In this document: positions 42,864 through 51,326 of the stretch, piece by piece
Layout: each line of letters opens with the position of its first letter
How positions within the stretch are numbered: the stretch's first letter is position 1
Assembly: GCF_006715225.1 (NCBI RefSeq)
Contig: NZ_VFMU01000001.1
Location: 2,852,001-2,916,000, forward strand
Direction of reading: 5' to 3'
DNA from: Arthrobacter sp. SLBN-112
GTDB lineage: Bacteria; Actinomycetota; Actinomycetes; Actinomycetales; Micrococcaceae
Length of the DNA stretch: 64,000 nt
Notes under the pieces: generated by a model
What the model saw: the letters and a program-made list of their open reading frames with translations, nothing else
What the model was told of the DNA's origin: nothing
Database searches by the model: none
Made by a program: the position numbers and the translations under genes

Positions 42864-43587
42864 ACTCATCTTCTTCTCCGGCACCATGGACTGCGGCAAA
42901 TCCACCCTGGCCCTGCAGATGGACTACAACCACCGGGTCCGCGGCCGCGGCGGCGTACGCTTCAGCCGCAACGACCGGGCCGGGGAGTCGCGGATCTCAA
43001 GCCGGCTGGGCCTGGAGACGGACGCCGTGGAGGTGCTGGACAGCACCGACTTCTGGGAGGAAGTCATGCTTCGCCGCACCCAGGGACGGCGCGTTGACTA
43101 CCTGATCTGCGACGAAGCCCAGTTCTACACTCCGGAGCAGGTGGAGCAGCTGGCCAAGGTGGTGGACGAAATCGACGTCGACGTTTTTGCCTTCGGCATC
43201 ACGGCGGACTTCCGCACCCGGCTGTTCCCCGGTTCACAACGGCTCATCGAGCTTGCCGACCGGGTGCAGGTGCTCCAGGTGGAGGCGCTGTGCTGGTGCG
43301 GACGCCGCGCCACGCATAACGCCAGGACGGTCGACGGCGTCATGGTCACCGAGGGCGCGCAGGTTGTGGTGGGCGACGTGGACATGGTGATTGAGACTGG
43401 CGCCGCCCCGGACGCGGAGCATGTGCCGGTAGTGGGCTACGAGACGCTGTGCCGGCGCCACTTCATGCGGCGGGTAACCGCCCACGGCGCCAGCCTGATG
43501 GCCCAGCAGGACCAACTGCTGCCGTTCGACGTGGATGCGTGCCTGTGGCGGGGTTCGGGCGGACCGGGGGAGAACCGCGGGGCCTAG
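42856..43587 (+). CDS. tdk: Thymidine kinase (type II)
   Basis: Phosphorylates thymidine in nucleotide salvage. The 243-aa protein has the Walker A motif GTMDCGKST (about residues 9-17), the Walker-B-like DEAQFY (about 90-95), the lasso-region zinc cysteines CWCGRRATHN, and a later ETLCRRHF. The length is somewhat above the usual 190-210 aa, owing to extra C-terminal residues. The GTG start lies within the end of the phosphodiesterase gene. Last gene of the conserved DUF5998-phosphodiesterase-tdk group. Confidence 0.92.
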   Translation: MAELIFFSGTMDCGKSTLALQMDYNHRVRGRGGVRFSRNDRAGESRISSRLGLETDAVEVLDSTDFWEEVMLRRTQGRRVDYLICDEAQFYTPEQVEQLAKVVDEIDVDVFAFGITADFRTRLFPGSQRLIELADRVQVLQVEALCWCGRRATHNARTVDGVMVTEGAQVVVGDVDMVIETGAAPDAEHVPVVGYETLCRRHFMRRVTAHGASLMAQQDQLLPFDVDACLWRGSGGPGENRGA

Positions 43588-43677
43588 GCTTTACGGCGCG
43601 TCACCCTGGACACGGTTGGCTGTGGATAGGGCCGCCCCTTGCGCTGACGGTTGCCTGTGAATGTCAGACCCCCTTGT

Positions 43678-43683
43678 CATGAT
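43678..43683 (+). promoter_or_regulatory. -10 element for the DUF222/HNH gene
   Basis: CATGAT followed by six bases and the ATG at 43690. It decides this start over the in-frame codon at 43651. Confidence 0.55.
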
Positions 43684-43689
43684 GGGTTT

Positions 43690-45204
43690 ATGGGGAAAGC
43701 GGCGGTGGCGAAGGCGTTCGGGGATATCCGGGCGGCCCTTGCCGTGCTGGATGCGGAGGTGGACGGTGCAGGTTCGTTGCCGTTTTCCGTGGCTGATCCG
43801 TTGGCTGGTCTGGCCGATGGGTGCCTGGACATTCTGGCCGGAGCCCGGGAGGTGGAGTCCGGGATCGCGGGCCTGAAGGCGCGGGCTGCGGTGCGGTACG
43901 CGGAGGCTGCCTGGGCTGTTGCGGGGCCGGATGTGCCGGTGGTGGCGCAGGAGATGGCGGTGGCTGCGGAGATCGGGTGTGTGCTGGCGCTGGGGCCGCG
44001 GGCTGCGAGGTCTTTCCTGTCCACGTCCCATGCCCTGACCGTCGGTTTGCCGCGGACCTTGGAGGCGTTGCAGGCCGGCGTGCTCTCATGGCAACACGCC
44101 GTGGCCATGGCCGACGAAACCGCTGCCCTTGATCCTGCGGGCGCCGCGGCGTTGGAGGCACATTTCCTGGACCCAGACGCACCTGACGCAGCCCGGGGGT
44201 GCCCGGTGGGGCAGATGCCGGCGCACCGGTTCAAGGCCAAGGCCCGGCTCTGGCGGGAACGCCATCACGCGGAGTCGATCGAGAAGCGGCACGCCAGATC
44301 GGTACTGGACCGACGGGTGGAGTTTCGGCCGGACCAGGACGGGATGGCCTGGCTCTCGGCGTGCCTCCCGGCGGAGCAGGCTGTGGCTGGCTGGAACCGG
44401 CTCACCGCTGTTGCCCGTGGGATGCAGGGCCCGCACGAGTCCCGGAGCATGCCCCAGTTGCGTGCTGACAATTTCGCCGATGCGATCCTGAGTGGTGGGT
44501 TGGGCGCCAGCGGTGTCAGCGGTGCGGGCAATGCCTGCGGGATTGGTGACGGTGTTACCGGTGAAGGCGGCAGAGAGGGAGTCGATGCGCTGGCCGGGAC
44601 CGGTGCAGGAGTGGGCTTGTCCTCATCGATCCGCGCGCAGGTTCTGGTGACGGTCCCGGTGTTCGCGCTGATGGGGGTGACGGATGAGCCGGCGGTGCTG
44701 GACGGATTCGGGCCTATCCCACCGTCGATGGCCCGGCGGTTAGTCGCTGACGGCGCCGACTCGTTCCACCGGGTGTTGGTGGATCCGCGGGACGGGGCGC
44801 CGCTGGAGATCGGCAGGACCAGCTACCGAATCACGAGAGCGATGCGGGCCTGGTTGCGGATGCGGGACGGCAAGTGTCCGTTCCCGGGTTGCAGCAACAA
44901 CTCCTTGGACAACGAGGCGGACCATCTCCTCGCGTGGGCCAAGGGCGGCGCAACGGGGATCAGCAATTTGGGACAGCCCTGCCCGAAACACCACAAGCTC
45001 CGGCACACCACAGGCTGGAAACCCACCCCGGCCGGCAAAAACGAACCACCCGGCTGGACCTCACCCACCGGCCGCTACTACGCGAGCGAGCACCAGGACT
45101 GGGAGCCACCCAAGTTGCCGCGCTGCTTACCAACACTTGGGCGACCGCAACCTGAAGAACGAAGCCTCCTCGAAGACACGCTCATCGAATTCCTCGCTTC
45201 GTGA
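43690..45204 (+). CDS. DUF222 / HNH-endonuclease-domain protein (13E12-repeat type)
   Basis: A 504-aa protein. The N-terminal DUF222 domain (about 20-290) is followed by a Gly-rich low-complexity stretch (about 270-310) and a C-terminal HNH domain with CPFPGC, the HNH core His in NEADHLLAWAKGG, a central Asn, and CPKHHKLRH. The family is multicopy in mycobacteria and Arthrobacter (13E12 repeats), and its function is unknown; mobility or recombination roles have been proposed for relatives. It lies between conserved housekeeping blocks and looks accessory. No terminal repeats are visible. Confidence 0.88.
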   Translation: MGKAAVAKAFGDIRAALAVLDAEVDGAGSLPFSVADPLAGLADGCLDILAGAREVESGIAGLKARAAVRYAEAAWAVAGPDVPVVAQEMAVAAEIGCVLALGPRAARSFLSTSHALTVGLPRTLEALQAGVLSWQHAVAMADETAALDPAGAAALEAHFLDPDAPDAARGCPVGQMPAHRFKAKARLWRERHHAESIEKRHARSVLDRRVEFRPDQDGMAWLSACLPAEQAVAGWNRLTAVARGMQGPHESRSMPQLRADNFADAILSGGLGASGVSGAGNACGIGDGVTGEGGREGVDALAGTGAGVGLSSSIRAQVLVTVPVFALMGVTDEPAVLDGFGPIPPSMARRLVADGADSFHRVLVDPRDGAPLEIGRTSYRITRAMRAWLRMRDGKCPFPGCSNNSLDNEADHLLAWAKGGATGISNLGQPCPKHHKLRHTTGWKPTPAGKNEPPGWTSPTGRYYASEHQDWEPPKLPRCLPTLGRPQPEERSLLEDTLIEFLAS

Positions 45205-45304
45205 CGCCGAACTTCTGCACCTCTGGCCGACGGACCTCAATGGCAGCAGGAAGTGGGCGGTGTGTCCCAGTGACTTCTGGGCGCTTACTAACTAGGCGGG
45301 CGTT

Positions 45305-45913
45305 CTACTGGGGAACCCGGCGGTAGCGGATGTGGGTGGCCAGCGGCGAGTGGAGCACCTCGACCGGCTCGAAACCGAAGGATTCAACGCCGTCGAAAAT
45401 CCGTTCCCCTGAACCGAGCAGGACCGGGGCGATGTCGAGGGTGAGCTCGTCAACCACGCCGGCGGCCAGTGCCTGCCGGACTGTCGACGCTCCGCCGGCA
45501 ATATCCACGCCGTTGTCCCCGGCGGCCTCCCGGGCTGCGGCGTAGGCGGCGTCGAAGCCGTCCGTGATGAAGTAGAAGGCAGTCCCGCCCTCCATCTGGA
45601 TGGGGCTGTGCGGATGATGCGTCAGAACGAAGACGGGGGCGTGATATGGGGGTTCGGCGCCCCACCAGCCGCTCCATTCCTCATCCCAGTCCCCGCGGAT
45701 GGGGCCGAACATGTTGCGCCCCATCACGTAGGCGCCGCGTGGGCGCATCAGCCATTCGTTGGCCACCTTGTCGGCAGCGTTCGCCCGGGGGTCGCCGATG
45801 TGCCAGGCATGGAGTTCCAGCCCCCGCCGGCCCAGCGGGTTGTCCCGGCTCTGGTCCGACCCCGCGACGAAACCGTCCAGCGAGACTGACATGTGGCAGG
45901 TTGTGTCCGGCAC
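45305..45913 (-). CDS. Dihydrofolate reductase-like (RibD C-terminal domain) protein
   Basis: A 202-aa protein of the RibD_C/YwjB-like superfamily. It has the N-terminal HMSVSLDGFVAG, the cofactor-region GAYVMGRNMFG (about 60-70), the GGASTVRQALAAGVVDEL loop (about 144-161), and LLGSGERIFDG. These are NADPH-binding features, but the substrate is unknown. The GTG at 45913 is chosen because AGGAGG stands six bases before it; an earlier in-frame ATG at 45943 would put that site inside the gene. Confidence 0.88.
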   Translation of the reverse strand: MPDTTCHMSVSLDGFVAGSDQSRDNPLGRRGLELHAWHIGDPRANAADKVANEWLMRPRGAYVMGRNMFGPIRGDWDEEWSGWWGAEPPYHAPVFVLTHHPHSPIQMEGGTAFYFITDGFDAAYAAAREAAGDNGVDIAGGASTVRQALAAGVVDELTLDIAPVLLGSGERIFDGVESFGFEPVEVLHSPLATHIRYRRVPQ

Positions 45914-46000
45914 CGCAAACCTCCTGGTGATGGTGCCTTGCACGCGGCACGTGCTGGGGATCGTAGCACGTGACCTAAGCCATAGGGGAGCCTGGGAAGG

Positions 46001-47323
46001 CTAGTCGCTCCGGGTACCGAAAACGATCTCGTCCCAGGACGGCACGCTGGACCGCTTGGGCCGTGCAGGCCGTTCCGGCGCCTCAGTCTCCGGCAGCTGT
46101 CCGGTGGAGGGGGCAGCGTCGTTCTGCTTTGCTGCCGGGCGCCGGGGATTACTGCCGAGCAGTTCATCCAGCCCGGCTCCGCCGGACGATCCGGAACCTG
46201 CCGCGGGAGCGGAACCCGAGGGTTTCTGCGGGGACGCCGCAATGGTGATTTCCCTCGTGTCGGTGCTCACGCCGTCGTGAAGCCGCAGCGCATCGTCGTG
46301 GTTGTCGCGGTGCGGCGGAAGGAGGCTGAGCCTGGACAGCATGGAAGGCCTGGTGTCCCTGCGCCTAATGAAGGACTCGCCCTGGGCTGCCGGCGCATCC
46401 CGCTGGTCATCCTGCGGTTCCGGCTCTTCTGCCTCAGGTTCGGCCGTCACCTCCGAAGGGCGGGGGTGGGCGGCGGGCACGCCGTGCGTGAGCAGCAGCG
46501 CCAAGGCGTCGTCCGAGTCCTCATCCACGCCCAGCCGCTGGCCGCGCCGTGACCGGAGCATGTCCAGGAGGCCGTCGGCCTCCTTGCCCGAATCCTGGGC
46601 GGGTCCTCCCTGGCTGCCGGACGGGGTCTTGGACGCATCCGCATCCGTCTCGAAATCAAAGGGGCGGTCGGAAACGGCGGTGAGCCGGCGGGCAGGAACG
46701 GGCCCGTCCAGCGGCTCAAGCTCGCTCAGCTGCTGCGCCCAGCGGTTGGTGTTCTGCAGTGACTTCCGTCCCGGATTGAAGGTCCACAGCGCGGGAGGCT
46801 CTTCGCCAATGCCCGAGTTGCCGCCGGACTTGGCCTCAAAGCTTGCCGACACAGTCCATGTACCGTCCTGGCGCCGCCAGGAGTCCCATTCCACTGTTGC
46901 GGGGTCGATACCGTGGGCGGACAGGCGGTGGGCCACCATGTCGTCCAGGGTTGCCGGGTTGTCACCGAAAGCGGAACGGTAGACGTCGTGGCCGGGGGAG
47001 GGCGCCGCGACTTCGACTTTCCGCGCCTGCTGGGCAACGTATTCGCGCTCGGCGAGGACCGGGCCCTCGTAGCGCTCAACCTTGGCCAGCGGCATCCCGG
47101 ACAGCTCAGCCACGTCCGCAGCCGTCGCTCCGGCACGAATCCGCGCCTGGATGTCCCTTGGGGACATGGGAACGGCAGGCCTTTCCGCCCGCGGCTTGGC
47201 CGTGGACCTGCTGGCCGTCCTGAGGGCCTCATCGATCGGCAGCTGGAACATTTCGCCGCCGGCCCCGCTCAACAGGAGATGCGTCCCGTCGTCGTGCACG
47301 CCTACAAGCCGTAGATCCTGCAT
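46001..47323 (-). CDS. sepH: Septation protein SepH (DUF3071)
   Basis: A cell-division protein that binds FtsZ and promotes septation in actinobacteria. The 440-aa protein starts MQDLRLVGVHDDGTHLLL (DUF3071) and has a helix-turn-helix (MSPRDIQARIRAGATAADVAELSG, about residues 51-75). A second conserved block (WDSWRRQDGTWTV) and a long disordered acidic/Pro-rich C-terminus ending PSWDEIVFGTRSD follow. The ATG at 47323 has GGAGG upstream; a longer frame to 47368 is unsupported. The Streptomyces sepH lies in the same sigA-to-dut neighbourhood. Confidence 0.9.
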   Translation of the reverse strand: MQDLRLVGVHDDGTHLLLSGAGGEMFQLPIDEALRTASRSTAKPRAERPAVPMSPRDIQARIRAGATAADVAELSGMPLAKVERYEGPVLAEREYVAQQARKVEVAAPSPGHDVYRSAFGDNPATLDDMVAHRLSAHGIDPATVEWDSWRRQDGTWTVSASFEAKSGGNSGIGEEPPALWTFNPGRKSLQNTNRWAQQLSELEPLDGPVPARRLTAVSDRPFDFETDADASKTPSGSQGGPAQDSGKEADGLLDMLRSRRGQRLGVDEDSDDALALLLTHGVPAAHPRPSEVTAEPEAEEPEPQDDQRDAPAAQGESFIRRRDTRPSMLSRLSLLPPHRDNHDDALRLHDGVSTDTREITIAASPQKPSGSAPAAGSGSSGGAGLDELLGSNPRRPAAKQNDAAPSTGQLPETEAPERPARPKRSSVPSWDEIVFGTRSD

Positions 47324-47470
47324 ACAAATCCTCCACCCTGGCATTACTATCAATCGAAACTCTGCCACCCGGCGGCGGGGAATTGGCTCAAGGAGCAGGG
47401 CGCGCCGTGATTTTCCGCTGGAACCAGGCCGGAAAGGTGGGTTCAGGCCACGGCCAGGCAGCCGGCAGCG

Positions 47471-47959
47471 TCAGTGCCGTGCCAGGGCGGCCGTCAACTG
47501 ATCAGGATGGCGCGTCGAGGCCAGCCAGTAGGGGGTCCGGTCGGCGGGGTCCGTGATCTCGATTTTCACGACCGGGTCGATCCAGCCACGGATGCACAGG
47601 TAGGCAAGCCCGTTAAGCCGGGTGCCCCGTTCCGCCGTCGCCTCGCCGGCCTTGAAGTGCTGCACGGCGCCGACGAAACGGCGCTCAATGGTGGCCCTGC
47701 CAACGGTGAGGGTGTCCGCCGTGACCATGATGACGGGGGTGGAAAGAACCAGGAGGACAGTGATGATGGCGAAGAGCACCAATGCCGCGGTGTAGCCCGC
47801 CGCCATGCTGATCGGGGCGAACACCAGGATGCCGGCTGCGGAAACGCCGGCTGCGATAATCCAGATCCAGGCATTCGGCCACAGCTTCTCCCTGTAGATA
47901 ACAGCTGTCCCGGCAGAGGGTGTGCTGGGAACGGACGCAGACGGGCTTGAATCGGGCAT
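47471..47959 (-). CDS. DUF3093 membrane protein
   Basis: A 162-aa protein. A polar N-terminus of about 25 residues is followed by two transmembrane helices (about 30-50 and 55-75) and a soluble C-terminal domain with ERRFVGAVQHF and LCIRGWIDPVVKIEITDP. It is typical of DUF3093, found next to dut across actinobacteria (Rv2698 in M. tuberculosis, from memory). Divergent from dut. The start at 47959 is supported by a -10-like hexamer six bases upstream. Confidence 0.85.
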   Translation of the reverse strand: MPDSSPSASVPSTPSAGTAVIYREKLWPNAWIWIIAAGVSAAGILVFAPISMAAGYTAALVLFAIITVLLVLSTPVIMVTADTLTVGRATIERRFVGAVQHFKAGEATAERGTRLNGLAYLCIRGWIDPVVKIEITDPADRTPYWLASTRHPDQLTAALARH

Positions 47960-47965
47960 AGCCCC

Positions 47966-47971
47966 AGCTTT
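47966..47971 (-). promoter_or_regulatory. -10 element for the DUF3093 gene
   Basis: AAAGCT on the minus strand followed by six bases and the ATG at 47959. Confidence 0.45.
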
Positions 47972-48059
47972 CCACCTTTGGCCCGCTATTTCACCTTGGA
48001 CCAGGCACCCCCCCGGCTTCAAGTGGCGGCCTCCCTAGGAGTGATTTGGGGGCGCGGGT

Positions 48060-48065
48060 TAGAGT
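48060..48065 (+). promoter_or_regulatory. -10 element for dut
   Basis: TAGAGT, eight bases before the GTG at 48074 and only two before the GTG at 48068. This favours 48074 as the true start with a leaderless or near-leaderless message. Confidence 0.45.
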
Positions 48066-48067
48066 GA

Positions 48068-48592
48068 GTGACTGTGACTGATCATCCCGCCACGGTAGAC
48101 CTCGTCCCGGACGCAGCATTGCCCGCCCCCGCAGCTCCCACCCTGCAGATCCAGCTGAAGATGCTGGATCCGGAGCTGGAGGCGCCGTCCTACGCACATC
48201 CGGGCGACGCCGGCGCAGACCTCCGTGCCCGCGAGGACGTGGTCCTGATGCCCGGGGAGCGCAAACTGGTCCCCACCGGCGTCGCCATCGCACTTCCTTA
48301 CGGGTTCGTGGCCCTTATCCACCCCCGGTCCGGCCTGGCCACCAAGCACGGCCTGACGATCGTGAACGCCCCCGGCACCGTCGACGCCGGCTACCGGGGC
48401 GAGATCTCGGTAACGCTGCTGAACACCGATGCGTCCCAGCCGATAGAGCTCCGACGCGGCGATAGAATTGCCCAAATGGTCATCCAGCGGGTGGAGCATG
48501 CCCAATTCATTCCTGTCAGCGAACTGAACGGATCCGTGCGCGGCGCGGGTGGCTTCGGCTCCACCGGCGGGTTCAACGTCCCCGGAGCCTGA
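48068..48592 (+). CDS. dut: dUTP diphosphatase
   Basis: Hydrolyses dUTP to dUMP, supplying thymidylate synthesis and keeping uracil out of DNA. All five trimeric dUTPase motifs are present, among them [37 protein letters not shown] and the C-terminal GGFGSTGGF. Two in-frame GTG codons (48068 and 48074) could start the protein (174 or 172 aa); the upstream -10 favours the second. With tdk 5 kb away the region handles thymidine nucleotides from two directions. Confidence 0.96.
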   Translation: MTVTDHPATVDLVPDAALPAPAAPTLQIQLKMLDPELEAPSYAHPGDAGADLRAREDVVLMPGERKLVPTGVAIALPYGFVALIHPRSGLATKHGLTIVNAPGTVDAGYRGEISVTLLNTDASQPIELRRGDRIAQMVIQRVEHAQFIPVSELNGSVRGAGGFGSTGGFNVPGA

Positions 48593-48697
48593 CCTTAGGC
48601 TGCACCGCTGCCACGCCGGCATGCACGACCGCGGAACCTCCAATGTTCCGGCGGCAGGTTTCAGGACTGGCATATTTTCAGAATTAAGGAGTCACCC

Positions 48698-49411
48698 ATG
48701 GTCTTCGGGTTCGGCAGGAAAGATAAGAAGGAAGAGCCGGCAGAGCCGGTCGACGAGCTCACCGTTGCGGAGGGCGAAGAAAGCGCATCAGCCACCGGCG
48801 TGCGCCGCCACGACGGACCCTTCGACGAGGCCGAGATCAGCGGCCGGGACGGCTATGTGGACCTTGGCGCCCTGCTGATCACGCCCAGCGAGGGCCTCCA
48901 ACTCCGCCTCGAAGTGGAAGAGGCCACGCAGCGCGTGGTGGCAGTTACCCTGGACCTCAACGGCTCCAGCCTTCAGCTGCAGGCCTTCGCGGCGCCCAAG
49001 ACCGAGACGCTGTGGGACGAGATCCGCGAACAGATCGGCCAGTCGGTGGGTGCCCAGGGCGGCCAGGTTGAAGAGGTGGAGGGCGCTTTCGGTACCGAAC
49101 TCGTGGCCAAGCTGCCCGCCGGGCTCCCGGACGGCAGCCAGGGCTACCGCGTGGCCCGCTTCATCGGCGTCGATGGTCCCCGCTGGTTCCTGCGCGGCGT
49201 CCTGGGCGGACCTGCGGCGATGGAACGTCCCGCCGCTGAGCCTCTTGAGGCCCTCTTCCGGCAGGTCGTTGTGGTCCGCGGTGACAGCCCCATGCCGCCG
49301 CGCGACCTCCTGCAACTGAGGCTGCCCAAAGACGCCTCCGCCACTCCTCCGCCCGCCGCGCCCACCTTGGAGGAGCCCGAACGTGGTCCCGAAGTTACCC
49401 AGATCGGCTGA
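48698..49411 (+). CDS. DUF3710 domain-containing protein
   Basis: A 237-aa soluble actinobacterial protein. The acidic N-terminus (about 1-40) is followed by the conserved LNGSSLQLQAFAAPKTETLWDEIR (about 87-110) and the block RFIGVDGPRWFLRGVLGG (about 155-172). Function unknown. AAGGAG precedes the ATG. It is followed by the OB-fold and DUF3159 genes with overlaps, so the three form one operon; the same trio lies near dut and the TrkA pair in mycobacteria, as I recall. Confidence 0.88.
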   Translation: MVFGFGRKDKKEEPAEPVDELTVAEGEESASATGVRRHDGPFDEAEISGRDGYVDLGALLITPSEGLQLRLEVEEATQRVVAVTLDLNGSSLQLQAFAAPKTETLWDEIREQIGQSVGAQGGQVEEVEGAFGTELVAKLPAGLPDGSQGYRVARFIGVDGPRWFLRGVLGGPAAMERPAAEPLEALFRQVVVVRGDSPMPPRDLLQLRLPKDASATPPPAAPTLEEPERGPEVTQIG

Positions 49412-49766
49412 GTCTCCCCGCGACAATTCCGTGCCTGCCTCCGGTGGCATCACCCCCCTGGGACAACTGCCGGACAGGGGACGGGTCATGTGCCAGGGGC
49501 ACGTTGAATCGGTGACCTTTGTCCCTGCCGACCGGACCCCGGAATTCAGCGCCATTCTTTCCGAGGACGATGCCGGGCGTCCCGCTCCGGGTCCGAGGCG
49601 CGGCAGGCCAGCGCGGCTCCGTGTCGTCTGGCTGGGCCGCCACCGTGTGCCCGGCATCGAAGCAGGCGCACAGATCCGGGTTGAGGGGATGCTGGCCCGG
49701 GGCAAGGACGTGCCCACCATCTTCAATCCCCGCTACGAGATACTGTCCCGCCAGGAGCACGAATGA
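49383..49766 (+). CDS. OB-fold nucleic-acid-binding-type protein
   Basis: A 127-aa protein. A conserved core from GRVMCQGHVESVTFVP to VRVEGMLARGKDVPTIFNPRYEIL looks like an OB-fold, hence possible nucleic-acid binding. The GTG at 49383 overlaps the end of the DUF3710 gene by 29 bp; GTG 49431 or ATG 49488 are alternative starts. Its stop overlaps the DUF3159 start by four bases (ATGA). Role unknown; the operon setting is the only clue. Confidence 0.75.
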   Translation: MVPKLPRSAESPRDNSVPASGGITPLGQLPDRGRVMCQGHVESVTFVPADRTPEFSAILSEDDAGRPAPGPRRGRPARLRVVWLGRHRVPGIEAGAQIRVEGMLARGKDVPTIFNPRYEILSRQEHE

Positions 49767-50533
49767 CCGCCCAAGAGCCCGAACAACAGCCCTCCGGTCC
49801 TGCACAGCCGGGCGGAGCGCAGCAAGGCACGCCGCAGGCTCCCGGACCGTCCCCGGTTGCAGGGCTCGCCGCCGGGTACGCCGCAAAGGCCGGGCTCCAC
49901 CGCACCCACGACGGGCGGGTGGACGTCCTGCGCAGCGCCGGGGGAGTGCAGGGCATTGCCGAGAGCATCGTTCCCGGCCTCGTGTTCCTGGTGGCCTTCA
50001 CCATCACCCGCGAGCTCACGTTGTCCCTGGTGGCAGCCCTGGCATCCGCGGCAGTGTTCACCGTCGTCCGCCTGATGCAGCGGCGCCCCCTCACCCAGGC
50101 CCTCGCGGGCGTGGTGGGCGTGGGCATTTCCGCCTGGTTGGCCAACACCACCGGCAAGGCCGAGGACTTCTACCTGCCAGGCTTCTTCACCAATGCCGCC
50201 TACATCCTGGCCATGGTCATCTCGATTGCCGTCAAGTGGCCTGTGGCCGGGCTCCTCTTCGGTTTCATCCGCAACGAAGGGGTTGAGTGGCGCAAGGACC
50301 CAGACCGGGTCAGGGCGTACCGCCTGGGCACCTGGATCATCGTGGCTGTGCTGGCGCTCCGCCTCATCGTGCAGGTGCCGCTCTACCTGATGGGCACCGA
50401 CGGCCTGGCCGCGCTCGCCACCACCCGCCTCATCATGGGGGCGCCGCTGTACATCCTCGGCGTCTGGACGGCCTGGCTCGTGACCCGGCCTGCCCGGGCG
50501 GAACCTGAAGCCGGGGCAGACCAGGCCGCGTGA
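49763..50533 (+). CDS. DUF3159 integral membrane protein
   Basis: A 256-aa membrane protein with a Pro/Gln-rich N-terminus (about 1-50) and five to six hydrophobic helices (from about residue 65 to 245). Family segments: GGVQGIAESIVPGLVFLVAF and FYLPGFFTNAAYILAMVIS. AGGAG lies five bases before the ATG, which overlaps the previous stop. It is convergent with the TrkA gene 37 bp away. DUF3159 has no known function; its constant place beside the potassium genes may be meaningful. Confidence 0.87.
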   Translation: MTAQEPEQQPSGPAQPGGAQQGTPQAPGPSPVAGLAAGYAAKAGLHRTHDGRVDVLRSAGGVQGIAESIVPGLVFLVAFTITRELTLSLVAALASAAVFTVVRLMQRRPLTQALAGVVGVGISAWLANTTGKAEDFYLPGFFTNAAYILAMVISIAVKWPVAGLLFGFIRNEGVEWRKDPDRVRAYRLGTWIIVAVLALRLIVQVPLYLMGTDGLAALATTRLIMGAPLYILGVWTAWLVTRPARAEPEAGADQAA

Positions 50534-50570
50534 CGCCCCGGTGCGCAGCCGCACGGGTGCGGCGGCGGAC

Positions 50571-51326
50571 CTAGCCGTCGAAGCCGTCGTCGTCCTGAGC
50601 GTGCCCGTGGCTGCCTGCGGCAGCGGTCTGGGCGCTCTCCGCAGCCTCACCGGTTTCGATGCTGCCGGGGGCGGAGGACAGCAGCTCCCGAAGTCCGTCC
50701 TCAGCGGCGATGGTGGTGACGAAGAAGAGCTCGTCGCCGCCGTCGATCACGTCGTCCCGGCTGGGCGTGATGGGTGCCTGGTCCCGCAGGATCGCCACCA
50801 GCGTGGCGTCCTCCGGCCAGTGGATGTCGCCCACGGTCATGCCGATGACGTGGGAATCGTGCGGAACCGTAAATTCCACCAGGGACGCCACACCCGTCTG
50901 CAGCGTCAGCAGGCGTACCAGGTCGCCGATCTCCACCGCCTCCTCCACCAGGGCGGTCATCAGCTGCGGGGTGTTCACGGCCACGTCGACGCCCCAGGAA
51001 TCATTGAACATCCAGTCGTTCTTCGGGTTGTTCACCCGGCCCACAGTGCGCCCGACCCCAAACTCGGTCTTGGCCAGCAGGGACACCACCAGGTTCACCT
51101 TGTCGTCGCCGGTGGCGGAGACCACCACGTCGGCATCCTCCACCTTGGCCCCCTGGAGTGTGGAGAGCTCGCACGCGTCACCCACCAGCCAGTGGGCGCC
51201 CCGCAGGCCGCTGCGCCCGATCACCTCCGGCTTGAGGTCGATCAGGAGGATCTCGTGCTTGTGCGCCAGCAGCTCCCTGGCGATGGACGATCCGACGCTG
51301 CCCGCGCCGACGATAACGACTTTCAC
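50571..51326 (-). CDS. TrkA-family potassium uptake regulatory protein (second of pair)
   Basis: A 251-aa cytoplasmic RCK/KTN protein that binds NAD(H) or nucleotides and gates a K+ transporter. The Rossmann motif is GAGSVGSSIARELL, followed by an acidic loop (LLIDLKPE). The C-terminal TrkA_C domain covers about 140-225, and an acidic tail of about 20 residues ends the protein. It overlaps the upstream TrkA gene by four bases, so the two are made together, resembling the CeoB/CeoC pair of mycobacteria. Confidence 0.92.
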   Translation of the reverse strand: MKVVIVGAGSVGSSIARELLAHKHEILLIDLKPEVIGRSGLRGAHWLVGDACELSTLQGAKVEDADVVVSATGDDKVNLVVSLLAKTEFGVGRTVGRVNNPKNDWMFNDSWGVDVAVNTPQLMTALVEEAVEIGDLVRLLTLQTGVASLVEFTVPHDSHVIGMTVGDIHWPEDATLVAILRDQAPITPSRDDVIDGGDELFFVTTIAAEDGLRELLSSAPGSIETGEAAESAQTAAAGSHGHAQDDDGFDG

